Positions 7,891-18,980 of a DNA stretch of 64,000 nucleotides are shown here, one piece after another. The stretch covers positions 392,750 through 456,749 of the forward strand of contig NZ_LMEP01000025.1 of NCBI RefSeq assembly GCF_001426405.1, read 5' to 3'. The stretch is from Streptomyces sp. Root1304. Its GTDB lineage: Bacteria; Actinomycetota; Actinomycetes; Streptomycetales; Streptomycetaceae. Below the pieces are notes generated by a model that saw only the letters and a program-made list of their open reading frames with translations, ran no database searches and was not told the DNA's origin. The position numbers and the translations under genes are program-made. How positions within the stretch are numbered: the first letter of the stretch is position 1; every line of letters starts with the position of its first letter.

Positions 7891-8970
7891 ATGTCGAAGC
7901 TCGGCGATCTCGGCGCCCGGCTCCACCGCGGTGAGGTCGGTTACGACTTCATCGGCAACCGCAAGATCTGGTATGGCCTGTCCATCCTGATCACCATCAC
8001 CGCCATCGTCGCCCTGGCCGTCCGCGGCCTCAACATGGGCATCGAGTTCCAGGGCGGCGCCGTCTTCACCACCCCGAAGTCGGAAGTCTCCGTCAGTCAG
8101 GCCCAGGAGTACGCGGAAGAGGCCTCCGGCCACGACGCGATCGTCCAGCAGCTCGGCAACGGCTCCCTGCGCATCCAGGTCGGCGGCCTCGACACCGAGA
8201 AGTCCGACCAGGTCCGCGCGGAGCTCGCCAAGGACCTGAACGTCCCCGAGGACAAGATCGCGGCGGAGCTGGTCGGCCCGAGCTGGGGCGAGCAGATCGC
8301 CACCAAGGCCTGGACCGGCCTCGGGATCTTCATGATCCTCGTGGTGATCTATCTGGCCATCGCCTTCGAGTGGAGAATGGCGGTCGCGGCACTCGTCGCG
8401 CTCATCCACGACCTCACCATCACGGTCGGCATCTACTCGCTGGTCGGCTTCGAGGTCACCGTCGGTACGGTCATCGGCCTGCTGACGATCCTCGGCTACT
8501 CGCTGTACGACACCGTCGTCGTCTTCGACTCCCTCAAGGAGCAGACGAAGGACATCACGAAGCAGACCCGCTTCACCTACAGCGAGCTGGCCAACCGCTC
8601 GATCAACGGCACCCTGGTCCGTTCGATCAACACCACCGTCGTCGCGCTGCTGCCGGTCGCCGGCCTGCTCTTCATCGGTGGCGGCGTCCTCGGCGCCGGC
8701 ATGCTCAACGACATCTCGCTGTCACTGTTCGTCGGTCTCGCCGCCGGTGCGTACTCGTCGATCTTCATCGCCACCCCGCTCGTCGCCGACCTCAAGGAGC
8801 GCGAGCCGGCGATCAGGGCCCTCAGGAAGCGCATCCTCGCCAAGCGGGCCAGCGCGGCCGCCAAGGGCGAGTCCTACGACGGCACCGACGAGCTGTCCGA
8901 CGCGGCCGAAGCGGCCGTCGTCGGGCCGCGGGCGGGCCGCCGCGGCCGCACCCAGGAGCACCGAGGATGA
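7891..8970 (+). CDS. secF: Protein translocase subunit SecF
   Basis: The 359-residue partner of SecD has six predicted membrane segments (about 22-45, then from 133 to 300) and the family blocks MGIEFQGGAVF, IYLAIAFEWRMAVAALVALIHD, and GYSLYDTVVVFDSLKE. The tail is charged and cytoplasmic. ATG at 7891 follows GAAGGAGGCGTGAG, which overlaps the end of secD, so translation is coupled. The stop overlaps the apt ATG (ATGA), so apt is probably on the same transcript. Confidence 0.96.
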   Translation: MSKLGDLGARLHRGEVGYDFIGNRKIWYGLSILITITAIVALAVRGLNMGIEFQGGAVFTTPKSEVSVSQAQEYAEEASGHDAIVQQLGNGSLRIQVGGLDTEKSDQVRAELAKDLNVPEDKIAAELVGPSWGEQIATKAWTGLGIFMILVVIYLAIAFEWRMAVAALVALIHDLTITVGIYSLVGFEVTVGTVIGLLTILGYSLYDTVVVFDSLKEQTKDITKQTRFTYSELANRSINGTLVRSINTTVVALLPVAGLLFIGGGVLGAGMLNDISLSLFVGLAAGAYSSIFIATPLVADLKEREPAIRALRKRILAKRASAAAKGESYDGTDELSDAAEAAVVGPRAGRRGRTQEHRG

Positions 8971-9518
8971 CCGCCGAGGCCCCGGACGTCACCGGGCTCC
9001 TGCTCAGCCGCATCCGCGACGTCCCCGACTACCCGAAGCCGGGCGTGCTGTTCAAGGACATCACGCCGCTGCTCGCGGACCCGGAGGCGTTCACGGCCCT
9101 CACCGACGCCCTCGCCGCCCTGTGCTCCGCGCACGGCGCGACGAAGATCGTCGGCCTGGAGGCGCGCGGCTTCATCCTGGCCGCTCCGGTGGCCGTCCGC
9201 GCGGGCCTGGGATTCATCCCGGTCCGCAAGGCCGGCAAGCTCCCCGGGGCCACGCTCCGCCAGGCGTACGAGCTGGAGTACGGCACCGCCGAGATCGAGG
9301 TGCACGCCGAGGACCTGGCGGCGGGCGACCGCGTCATGGTCATCGACGACGTCCTCGCCACCGGCGGTACGGCCGAGGCCTCGATCGAGCTCATCCGCCG
9401 CGCGGGCGCCGAGGTCGCGGGTGTCGCGGTCCTCATGGAGCTCGGCTTCCTGCCGGGCCGCGCCCGCCTGGAGCCGGCTCTCGGCGGAGCACCGCTCACG
9501 GCACTCATCCGCGTCTGA
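8967..9518 (+). CDS. apt: Adenine phosphoribosyltransferase
   Basis: The 183-residue type I phosphoribosyltransferase makes AMP from adenine and PRPP (purine salvage). The PRPP loop is VMVIDDVLATGGTAEAS near residues 126-142; the N-terminal SRIRDVPDYPKPGVLFKDIT and GLEARGFILAAPVA blocks are typical of Apt. Its ATG overlaps the secF stop. Between secDF and relA is a common position for apt in actinobacteria. A strong terminator follows. Confidence 0.95.
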   Translation: MTAEAPDVTGLLLSRIRDVPDYPKPGVLFKDITPLLADPEAFTALTDALAALCSAHGATKIVGLEARGFILAAPVAVRAGLGFIPVRKAGKLPGATLRQAYELEYGTAEIEVHAEDLAAGDRVMVIDDVLATGGTAEASIELIRRAGAEVAGVAVLMELGFLPGRARLEPALGGAPLTALIRV

Positions 9519-9563
9519 TCCTCCACGTCCGACGATCTCCGGCCCGATGACGGCCCAGGGATA

Positions 9564-9604
9564 CGGCGAAGGGCGCCCGGGACCTCCCGAGGCGCCCTTC
9601 GCCG
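9564..9604 (+). terminator. Terminator after apt
   Basis: A perfect 14-bp stem: CGGCGAAGGGCGCC (9564-9577) pairs with GGCGCCCTTCGCCG (9591-9604), with a 13-base loop. It ends the yajC-secD-secF-apt unit. Confidence 0.75.
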
Positions 9605-9839
9605 TTCCCGGACCCCGTACGCAAGGGCGTGCCCGGGGCCACGACACCCGGCGCCAGAAGTTCCGGGCCCCGCCCCCGGTGCGGCGGGAGCGGCTCCCGC
9701 ACCCCCGGCCGCCCCGGGGCGAGGGCCACCGCGTGCGCATCCGGACGCGTGGCTCGATACCATGGGCTTTCCGGGCCTGAACGGGGGACCCGGAACCTCC
9801 CCCGGACTCCGTCCGGGGGGATCCGCAGAGGAGCGCTTC
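9605..9839 (+). other. Upstream region of relA (no gene)
   Basis: Apart from the apt terminator, the 321 bases between apt and relA contain no convincing gene. TACCAT (9758-9763) resembles a -10 but no matching -35 is clear. Near the 3' end CCCCCGGAC/GTCCGGGGG form a hairpin listed separately. relA is expected to be transcribed from promoters in this stretch. Confidence 0.4.
9799..9819 (+). promoter_or_regulatory. Hairpin in the relA leader close to the ribosome binding site
   Basis: CCCCCGGAC (9799-9807) and GTCCGGGGG (9811-9819) form a perfect 9-bp, all but one G-C, stem with a three-base loop. It ends 8 bases before the GAGGAG that precedes the TTG start of relA. It could limit ribosome access or act as an attenuator; that is inference. 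Confidence 0.45.
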
Positions 9840-12335
<2,496 letters not shown>

Positions 12336-12343
12336 CCCCCGAG

Positions 12344-12388
12344 GTACGAGGAAGGCCCCCGGCGCGATGCCGGGGGCCTTCCTCGTAC
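12344..12388. terminator. Bidirectional terminator between relA and the DUF349 gene
   Basis: A perfect 19-bp stem: 12344-12362 pairs with 12370-12388, around a 7-base loop CGCGATG. It lies 8 bases after the relA stop and 24 bases past the stop of the convergent gene, so it can serve both. Confidence 0.8.
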
Positions 12389-12412
12389 GCGAAGGGCGAA
12401 GAGCCGCGAACG

Positions 12413-13642
12413 TCAGCCGCCGAACTCCTCCAGGCCCTTGAGGGCCTGGTCGAGCAGGGCCTGACGGCCCTCCAGCTCACGGGAGAGCTTGTCGGCCTTC
12501 GAGTCGTTGCCGGCGGCACGGGCCGCGTCGATCTGCTTGCGCAGCTTCTCGACGGCGTCCTGGAGCTGACCGGTCAGACCTGCGGCACGCGCGCGTGCCT
12601 CCGGGTTCGTCCGGCGCCACTCGGCCTCCTCGGACTCCTGGATCGCCCGCTCCACCGTGTGCATCCGGCCCTCGACCTTGGGACGGGCGTCACGCGGGAC
12701 GTGACCGATGGCCTCCCAGCGCTCGTTGAGGGAACGGAAGGCCGCGCGCGCCGCCTTCAGGTCCGTCACCGGCAGCAGCCGCTCGGCCTCGGCCGCGAGC
12801 TCCTCCTTGAGCTTGAGGTTCTCGGTCTGCTCCGCGTCCCGCTCGGCGAAGACCTCGCCGCGCGCCGCGAAGAAGACGTCCTGGGCGCCGCGGAAGCGGT
12901 TCCACAGATCGTCCTCGTGCTCGCGCTGGGCGCGGCCGGCCGCCTTCCACTCCGTCATCAGGTCGCGGTAGCGGGCCGCCGTGTTCGCCCAGTCGGTGGA
13001 GTTCGACAGCGACTCCGCCTCGGTGACGAGACGCTCCTTCGCCTTGCGGGCGTCCTCGCGCTGCGCGTCCAGCGAGGCGAAGTGGGCCTTGCGGCGCTTC
13101 GAGAACGCCGAGCGGGCGTGCGAGAAGCGGTGCCACAGCTCGTCGTCGGACTTGCGGTCGAGCCGGGGGAGGCCCTTCCAGGTGTCCACCAGGGCCCGCA
13201 GCCGCTCGCCCGCGGAGCGCCACTGCTCGCTCTGGGCCAGCTCCTCGGCCTCCGTGACGAGCTTCTCCTTGGCGGAGCGCGCCTCGTCGGTCTGCTTGGC
13301 CTTCTGGGCCTTGCGCTCCTCGCGGCGCGAGTCGACCGTCCCCACGAGCTTGTCCAGCCGGGCGGCGAGCGCGGCCAGGTCGCCGACGGCGTGGTGCTCG
13401 TCGACCTGCTGCCGGATGTGCTCGATCGCCGCGGTGGCGTCCTTCGCCGAGAGGTCGGTGGTCCTCACCCGCTTCTCGAGGAGGCCGATCTCGACCACCA
13501 AGCCCTCGTACTTGCGCTCGAAGTAGGCCAGGGCCTCCTCAGGGGTGCCGGCCTGCCACGATCCGACGACCTGCTCACCCTCGGCCGTCCGCACGTACAC
13601 GGTGCCCGTCTCGTCGACGCGGCCCCACGGGTCGCTGCTCAC
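12413..13642 (-). CDS. DUF349 domain-containing coiled-coil protein
   Basis: This 409-residue, highly charged protein is almost all helix, with repeated Trp-rich segments of the kind W-x-A-x-G (SGERLRAL, MTEWKAAGRAQRE, LNERWEAIGHVPRD), which are DUF349 repeats (about five). There is no signal peptide or membrane segment; it should be cytoplasmic and elongated. Function is unknown for this family; in actinobacteria it is regularly next to relA and a cyclophilin gene. GTG at 13642 has a good GAGGAGGCGCT ahead of it. A possible promoter for it is CGGACA-N18-TAGATT on the minus strand near 13760-13790. Confidence 0.88.
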   Translation of the reverse strand: MSSDPWGRVDETGTVYVRTAEGEQVVGSWQAGTPEEALAYFERKYEGLVVEIGLLEKRVRTTDLSAKDATAAIEHIRQQVDEHHAVGDLAALAARLDKLVGTVDSRREERKAQKAKQTDEARSAKEKLVTEAEELAQSEQWRSAGERLRALVDTWKGLPRLDRKSDDELWHRFSHARSAFSKRRKAHFASLDAQREDARKAKERLVTEAESLSNSTDWANTAARYRDLMTEWKAAGRAQREHEDDLWNRFRGAQDVFFAARGEVFAERDAEQTENLKLKEELAAEAERLLPVTDLKAARAAFRSLNERWEAIGHVPRDARPKVEGRMHTVERAIQESEEAEWRRTNPEARARAAGLTGQLQDAVEKLRKQIDAARAAGNDSKADKLSRELEGRQALLDQALKGLEEFGG

Positions 13643-13786
13643 AGCGCCTCCTCACCATGATGCCGTCGCGGGGTCGTACCCCCCGGGCATCGTCCACAGT
13701 TTCCCGGCGGGCCTCGCCCGCCATCCGCAGCGCGGCCGACGGCCCAACGCTGCACAACGCCAATCTAGGCGAACGGCGGCCCGGCT

Positions 13787-13835
13787 GTCCGCACTCAGCG
13801 CGACCGAGATTCGACGGTCACGCGCGCGTGCGGAC
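13787..13835 (-). terminator. Hairpin after the cyclophilin gene
   Basis: GTCCGCAC (13787-13794) pairs with GTGCGGAC (13828-13835), and inside it GCGCGACCG pairs imperfectly with CGGTCACGCGC. It begins 7 bases past the stop of the minus-strand cyclophilin gene and overlaps the place where the DUF349 promoter would be. Confidence 0.5.
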
Positions 13836-13841
13836 CCCGGC

Positions 13842-14639
13842 TCACTTCTTCGTGACGGTCGCCTTCTCGATGGTGACGGCCTTCTTCGGGGCACCGTCCG
13901 TGGCGCCGCCCTCGACACCGGCCTCGGCGACACCCTTGACCACCGCGAGGCCGGCCGCGTCGATCTTCCCGAACGGGGTGTACGTCGGCGGCAGCTGGGT
14001 GTCCTTGTAGACGAGGAAGAACTGCGAGCCGCCGCTGCCCGGCTGCCCGGTGTTGGCCATCGCCACGGTGCCGGCCGGGAAGGTCACCGCGCCGCCCGCG
14101 CCCGCCTTGCCGAGGGCGCCCAGGTTCTCGTCCGGGATGGTGTAGCCGGGGCCGCCGGTGCCGTCGCCCTTGGGGTCACCGCACTGGAGCACGAAGATGC
14201 CCTGGGTGGTGAGCCGGTGGCACTTGGTCCCGTCGAAGTACTTCTTGTCGGCCAGGTGCTTGAAGGAGTTCACCGTGCGCGGGGTCTTCGCCGCGTCCAT
14301 GGTGATCGTGACGGGGCCCTCGTTCGTCGTGAGCGCCATGGCGTACGTGGCCTTGGTGTCCACGGCCATCTTCGGCTCCGGGCCCGCCGACTCGCTCTGC
14401 GAGGGCGCCGGGGTGCTGGGCGCGTCGCTCGCCGCGCTGTCCGAGCCCTTGGAGGCGTCGTCGCCCGTCAGCGCCACGGAGGCGTAGACGGCGCCGCCCG
14501 CCGCGAGGACCACCGCGAGGGCTGCCGCGACGACGGTGTTGCGCCGCTTCGCCTTGCGCCGGTTCTCCTCCCGCCGCTGCTGCTGCCGCGCGTACTTCTC
14601 CCTGGCAAGCTGCCGCCGCCGCTGATCGCTGGTGACCAC
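13842..14639 (-). CDS. Membrane-anchored peptidylprolyl isomerase, cyclophilin type
   Basis: This 265-residue protein has a basic cytoplasmic N-tail rich in Gln/Arg (about 1-33), one membrane segment (about 34-57), a Ser/Asp/Pro linker, and a cyclophilin domain from about 95 to the end. Recognisable blocks are NSFKHLADKKYFDGTKCHRL, GGPGYTIPDENLG, GTVAMANTG, GSQFFLVYKDTQLPP and TPFGKIDAAG. It should catalyse proline isomerisation on the outer face of the membrane, helping fold exported proteins. GTG at 14639 (MVTSDQRRRQLAREK) is chosen because AGGAGCGG precedes it at the right distance; the frame stays open upstream to 14789 without homology. It is divergent from the MBL gene. Confidence 0.92.
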   Translation of the reverse strand: MVTSDQRRRQLAREKYARQQQRREENRRKAKRRNTVVAAALAVVLAAGGAVYASVALTGDDASKGSDSAASDAPSTPAPSQSESAGPEPKMAVDTKATYAMALTTNEGPVTITMDAAKTPRTVNSFKHLADKKYFDGTKCHRLTTQGIFVLQCGDPKGDGTGGPGYTIPDENLGALGKAGAGGAVTFPAGTVAMANTGQPGSGGSQFFLVYKDTQLPPTYTPFGKIDAAGLAVVKGVAEAGVEGGATDGAPKKAVTIEKATVTKK

Positions 14640-14702
14640 CGGTTCCGCTCCTGTCGCTCGTCTGTTCCTGTCCTGGCCGGGTGTGCCCGTACCGTATACG
14701 GG

Positions 14703-14733
14703 TTGGCTGTGGAACCGGCACCGCCGGTAGGCT
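14703..14733 (+). promoter_or_regulatory. Candidate promoter for the MBL hydrolase-hisS unit
   Basis: TTGGCT (14703-14708) and TAGGCT (14728-14733) with a 19-bp spacer lie in the divergent intergenic region. Just upstream is the palindrome CCGTATACGG (14692-14701), and downstream CGGTTTCCG is repeated twice in direct order from about 14751. Either could bind a regulator; no known consensus is matched. Confidence 0.35.
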
Positions 14734-14801
14734 CTGATCTGCTGGATCCCGCGGTTTCCGCGGTTTCCGCGCCCCGTGCCGGACGACAACTAAGGACGAA
14801 C

Positions 14802-15518
14802 GTGCTGATTGCCGGGTTCCCCGCCGGGGCCTGGGGGACCAACTGCTACCTGGTCGCCCCCGCCGCAGGCGAGGAGTGCGTGATCATCGACCCGGGCCAC
14901 CAGGCCGCCCAGGGTGTCGAGGAGACGCTGAAGAAGCATCGGCTCAAGCCCGTCGCCGTCGTCCTCACCCATGGACACATCGACCACGTCGCCTCCGTCG
15001 TCCCGGTGTGCGGCGCCCATGACGTCCCCGCGTGGATCCACCCGTCCGACCGCTACATGATGAGCGACCCGGAGAAGGCCCTCGGCCGCTCCATCGGGAT
15101 GCCCCTCATGGGCGAGCTGACCGTGGGGGAACCCGACGACGTGCGAGAACTGTCCGACGGCGCCGAGCTGAAGCTCGCCGGCCTGGACTTCTCCGTCGCC
15201 CACGCGCCCGGTCATACCAAGGGGTCGGTGACCTTCAGGATGCCGGAGACCACGGAGATCCCCTCCGTCTTCTTCTCCGGGGACCTGCTGTTCGCCGGCT
15301 CCGTCGGACGCACCGACCTTCCCGGCGGTGACATGGACGAGATGCTCGCTTCGCTGGCCCGTGTGTGCCTGCCGCTCGACAACTCGACCGTGGTGCTGTC
15401 GGGACACGGTCCCCAGACGACCATCGGCCAGGAACGCGCCACCAACCCGTATCTGCGGGACGTGGCCGCGAGCCGCCAAGGGAGCAGCAGCACGAAGGCT
15501 CCCCGACGAGGAATGTGA
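14802..15518 (+). CDS. Metallo-beta-lactamase fold hydrolase (glyoxalase II-like)
   Basis: The 238-residue protein has the metal motif THGHIDH (residues 56-62), a further His in the GHTKGSV loop near 138, the bridging Asp in FFSGDLLFAGSVGRTD and a final His in SGHGPQT. Its short two-domain form and GTNCYLV start fit the glyoxalase II/YcbL branch of small thioester hydrolases; the substrate is unknown. GTG at 14802 follows TAAGGACG. It ends 10 bases before the hisS start, which it precedes in many actinobacteria, so the two are probably co-transcribed. Confidence 0.9.
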   Translation: MLIAGFPAGAWGTNCYLVAPAAGEECVIIDPGHQAAQGVEETLKKHRLKPVAVVLTHGHIDHVASVVPVCGAHDVPAWIHPSDRYMMSDPEKALGRSIGMPLMGELTVGEPDDVRELSDGAELKLAGLDFSVAHAPGHTKGSVTFRMPETTEIPSVFFSGDLLFAGSVGRTDLPGGDMDEMLASLARVCLPLDNSTVVLSGHGPQTTIGQERATNPYLRDVAASRQGSSSTKAPRRGM

Positions 15519-15528
15519 CGAGACTTTC

Positions 15529-16791
15529 GTGAGCACCTTTCAGGCCCCCAAGGGCACGTACGACCTGATCCCGCCCCGCTCCGCCACCTTCCTGGCGGTC
15601 CGGGAGGCGATCTCCACGCCGCTGAGGAACTCCGGCTACGGCTACATCGAGACGCCCGGTTTCGAGAACGTCGAGCTGTTCTCCCGCGGTGTCGGCGAGT
15701 CCACCGACATCGTCACCAAGGAGATGTACACCCTCACCACGAAGGGCAACGACCACCTCGCCCTCCGTCCCGAGGGCACCGCGTCCGTGCTGCGTGCCGC
15801 GCTCCAGGCCAACCTGCACAAGCAGGGCAACCTGCCGGTGAAGCTCTGGTACTCCGGCTCGTACTACCGCTACGAGCGCGCCCAGGCGGGCCGCTACCGC
15901 CACTTCTCCCAGGTCGGCGCCGAGGCGATCGGCTCCGAGGACCCGGCGCTCGACGCCGAGCTGATCATCCTGGCCGACCAGGCGTACCGCTCCCTCGGCC
16001 TGCGGAACTTCCGCATCCTGCTCAACTCGCTCGGCGACAAGGAGTGCCGCCCCGTCTACCGCGAGGCGCTCCAGGCCTTCCTGCGCGGCCTCGACCTCGA
16101 CGAGGAGACCCTGCGCCGCGCCGAGATCAACCCGCTGCGCGTCCTCGACGACAAGCGCGAGTCCGTGCAGAAGCAGCTGGACGGCGCGCCGCTCCTGCGC
16201 GACTACCTGTGCGACGCCTGCAAGGCGTACCACGAGGAGGTCCGCGCCCTGATCACGGCGGCGGGCGTGGTCTTCGAGGACGACGCCAAGCTGGTGCGCG
16301 GCCTGGACTACTACACCCGGACCACGTTCGAGTTCGTCCACGGCGGTCTCGGCTCGCAGTCGGCGGTCGGCGGCGGCGGCCGCTACGACGGCCTCTCCGA
16401 GATGATCGGCGGCCCCGCGCTGCCGTCCGTGGGCTGGGCGCTCGGTGTCGACCGCACGGTCCTCGCCCTGGAGGCGGAGGGCGTCGAGCTCGACCTCCCC
16501 GCCGTCACCAGCGTCTTCGCGGTGGCCATCGGCGAGGAGGCACGCCGGATCCTCTTCGGCAAGGTCACCGAGCTGCGCAGGGAGGGCATCTCCGCGGACT
16601 TCTCGTTCGGCGGGAAGGGACTCAAGGGCGCGATGAAGGACGCCAACCGCTCCGGCGCCCGCCTCGCCGTCGTCGCCGGTGAGCGCGACCTCGCCGAGGG
16701 CGTCGTCCAGCTCAAGGACATGGAGTCCGGCGAGCAGCAGGCCGTCACCCTGGACGGCTTCCTGGACGCGGTCCGGGCCAAGCTGGCCTGA
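15529..16791 (+). CDS. hisS: Histidyl-tRNA synthetase
   Basis: This 420-residue class II synthetase has motif 1 around SGYGYIETPGFENVELF, motif 2 at YRYERAQAGRYRHFSQVG, the histidine-specific LVRGLDYYTRTTFEFV, and motif 3 in PSVGWALGVDRTVLAL. The anticodon-binding domain covers about the last 90 residues. The start GTG 15529 is set by STFQAPKGTYDL, the family N-terminus; the frame is open further upstream inside the MBL gene. A strong terminator follows. Confidence 0.97.
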   Translation: MSTFQAPKGTYDLIPPRSATFLAVREAISTPLRNSGYGYIETPGFENVELFSRGVGESTDIVTKEMYTLTTKGNDHLALRPEGTASVLRAALQANLHKQGNLPVKLWYSGSYYRYERAQAGRYRHFSQVGAEAIGSEDPALDAELIILADQAYRSLGLRNFRILLNSLGDKECRPVYREALQAFLRGLDLDEETLRRAEINPLRVLDDKRESVQKQLDGAPLLRDYLCDACKAYHEEVRALITAAGVVFEDDAKLVRGLDYYTRTTFEFVHGGLGSQSAVGGGGRYDGLSEMIGGPALPSVGWALGVDRTVLALEAEGVELDLPAVTSVFAVAIGEEARRILFGKVTELRREGISADFSFGGKGLKGAMKDANRSGARLAVVAGERDLAEGVVQLKDMESGEQQAVTLDGFLDAVRAKLA

Positions 16792-16806
16792 CCGTCCGTC
16801 ACGCAT

Positions 16807-16850
16807 CGAAGGGGCCCGGTCCACACGCGCGTGTGGACCGGGCCCCTTCG
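16807..16850 (+). terminator. Terminator after hisS
   Basis: A perfect 44-base palindrome (two 22-base arms, centre GC|GC at 16828/16829). It is the longest uninterrupted stem in this part of the window and lies 15 bases after the hisS stop. Confidence 0.85.
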
Positions 16851-16957
16851 CGTGGTCCTTACGCGGTCCTCACTTATCTCCCGCGAACGGTGGCCGCCGT
16901 CCCCCGTACGGCAGAATGACCATGCCCAAACGGCTCGCGAGCGAGGGAAAAGGCGAC

Positions 16958-17584
16958 ATGACGAAGGCAGCGGTGGACGAGGCCGCGTCCGGCGGGAACG
17001 GCGCCGGCACGATCGGGGCGAGCAAGGCCTTCGCCTGGCTGCTCGTGATCACCGGAGCGGCCGGGGTGCTCGCCGCCTGGATCATCACGATCGACAAGTT
17101 CAAGCTGCTGGAGGACCCCAACTTCACCCCCGGGTGCAGCCTCAACCCGGTGGTCTCCTGCGGCAACATCATGAAGAGCGAGCAGGCCTCGGTCTTCGGC
17201 TTCCCGAACCCGATGCTCGGCCTCGTCACCTACGCCATGGTGATCGCGATCGGCGTGGGCCTGCTCGCCGGCGCCCGCTACCGCCGCTGGTACTGGCTGG
17301 GCCTCAACGCCGGCACCCTGTTCGGCGTCGGCTTCTGCACCTGGCTGATGTACGAGTCGCTGTACGAGATCAACTCGCTCTGCCTGTGGTGCTGCCTGGC
17401 CTGGGTCGCCACCATCGTCATGTTCTGGTACGTGACCTCGCACAACGTCCGCAAGGGCGTCATCCCCGCCCCCGCCGGCCTCAGGACCTTCTTCGACGAG
17501 TTCACCTGGATCCTGCCCGTCCTGCACATCGGGATCATCGGGATGCTGATCCTGACCCGCTGGTGGGACTTCTGGACGAGCTGA
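16958..17584 (+). CDS. Vitamin K epoxide reductase (VKOR) family membrane protein
   Basis: The 208-residue protein has five predicted membrane segments. It carries the four cysteines of VKOR proteins: Cys60 and Cys68 in the first loop (GCSLNPVVSCG) and the redox pair CLWC at 142-145. Bacterial VKORs reoxidise DsbA-like thiol oxidases by passing electrons to quinone, so it should support disulfide formation in exported proteins. No DsbA-like domain is fused and none is encoded beside it. I prefer ATG 16958 (MTKAAVDEAA), which has GGGAAAAGG upstream; ATGs at 16916 and 16922 are in frame but lack a ribosome site. Confidence 0.92.
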   Translation: MTKAAVDEAASGGNGAGTIGASKAFAWLLVITGAAGVLAAWIITIDKFKLLEDPNFTPGCSLNPVVSCGNIMKSEQASVFGFPNPMLGLVTYAMVIAIGVGLLAGARYRRWYWLGLNAGTLFGVGFCTWLMYESLYEINSLCLWCCLAWVATIVMFWYVTSHNVRKGVIPAPAGLRTFFDEFTWILPVLHIGIIGMLILTRWWDFWTS

Positions 17585-17621
17585 GCGGTGGCGGCACTGT
17601 CAGTGCCCTGACTTAGGCTTC

Positions 17622-18980
17622 ATGACTGTGGAGCCCGACCTCTTTACCGCAGCAGCCGAAGACCGCCAGGAGAAGGACCCCGCCGGCAGCCCGCTGGCCG
17701 TCCGGATGCGCCCGCGCACCCTCGACGAGGTGGTGGGCCAGCAGCACCTGCTCAAGCCCGGATCGCCGCTGCGCCGGCTCGTGGGGGACGGCGACGGCGG
17801 CCCGGCCGGCGCCTCCTCCGTGATCCTCTGGGGGCCGCCGGGCATCGGCAAGACCACCCTGGCGTACGTGGTCTCCAAGGCGACCGACAAGCGGTTCGTG
17901 GAGCTGTCGGCCATCACCGCCGGCGTCAAGGAGGTCCGCGCCGTCATCGAGGGGGCGCGGCGCGCGGTCGGCGGCTACGGCAAGGAGACCGTCCTCTTCC
18001 TCGACGAGATCCACCGCTTCTCCAAGGCCCAGCAGGACTCGCTGCTGCCCGCCGTCGAGAACCGCTGGGTGACGCTCATCGCCGCCACCACCGAGAACCC
18101 GTACTTCTCGGTCATCTCCCCGCTCCTCTCCCGCTCGCTGCTCCTCACCCTGGAGCCGCTGACCGACGACGACCTGCGCGGCCTGATGGCCCGGGCGCTC
18201 ACCGGCGAGCGGGGGCTCGGCGGTGCGGTGACCCTGCCGCCGGACGCCGAGGCGCACCTGCTCCGCGTGGCGGGCGGCGACGCCCGGCGGGCCCTGACCG
18301 CCCTGGAGGCCGCGGCGGGCGCGGCCATCGCCAAGGGCGAGCCGGAGATCACCCTCTCGACGGTCGAGGAGACCGTCGACCGCGCGGCCGTGAAGTACGA
18401 CCGGGACGGCGACCAGCACTACGACGTGGCCAGCGCGCTCATCAAGTCGATCCGCGGTTCGGACGTGGACGCGGCCCTGCACTACCTGGCGCGGATGATC
18501 GAGGCGGGGGAGGACCCGCGCTTCATCGCCCGGCGGCTGATGATCTCCGCGAGCGAGGACATCGGCCTCGCCGACCCGAACGCCCTGCCGATCGCGGTCG
18601 CCGCCGCCCAGGCCGTCGCCATGATCGGCTTCCCGGAGGCGGCGCTGACCCTGAGCCACGCGACCATCGCCCTGGCCCTGGCCCCCAAGTCGAACGCGGC
18701 GACGACCGCGATCGGCGCCGCCCTCGCGGACGTGCGGGGCGGCCTCGCGGGCTCGGTCCCGCCGCATCTGCGCGACGGCCACTACAAGGGCGCGGCCAAG
18801 CTCGGCCACGCCCAGGGGTACGTGTACCCGCACGACGTGCCGGGCGGCATCGCGGCCCAGCAGTACGCACCGGACACCGTCCACGGCAAGCAGTACTACG
18901 CACCCACCCGCTACGGCGCGGAGGCGCGGTACGCGGACGTGGTGGAGCGGGTCAGGGCGCGCCTGAAGGGCGACGAGTAG
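17622..18980 (+). CDS. rarA: Replication-associated recombination protein A (RarA/MgsA)
   Basis: This 452-residue AAA+ ATPase of the RarA/Mgs1/WRNIP1 family acts at stalled replication forks. Walker A GPPGIGKTT is near 70-78, Walker B VLFLDEIHRF near 124-133, and sensor 1 IAATTENPYFSV follows. The C-terminal part has the family's tetramerisation region with SIRGSDVDAALHYLARM, DPRFIARRLMI and YPHDVPGG. It starts 37 bases after the VKOR stop and could be co-transcribed with it. It is followed by the long rpsD leader. Start ATG 17622 gives the usual EPDLF N-terminus. Confidence 0.95.
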   Translation: MTVEPDLFTAAAEDRQEKDPAGSPLAVRMRPRTLDEVVGQQHLLKPGSPLRRLVGDGDGGPAGASSVILWGPPGIGKTTLAYVVSKATDKRFVELSAITAGVKEVRAVIEGARRAVGGYGKETVLFLDEIHRFSKAQQDSLLPAVENRWVTLIAATTENPYFSVISPLLSRSLLLTLEPLTDDDLRGLMARALTGERGLGGAVTLPPDAEAHLLRVAGGDARRALTALEAAAGAAIAKGEPEITLSTVEETVDRAAVKYDRDGDQHYDVASALIKSIRGSDVDAALHYLARMIEAGEDPRFIARRLMISASEDIGLADPNALPIAVAAAQAVAMIGFPEAALTLSHATIALALAPKSNAATTAIGAALADVRGGLAGSVPPHLRDGHYKGAAKLGHAQGYVYPHDVPGGIAAQQYAPDTVHGKQYYAPTRYGAEARYADVVERVRARLKGDE

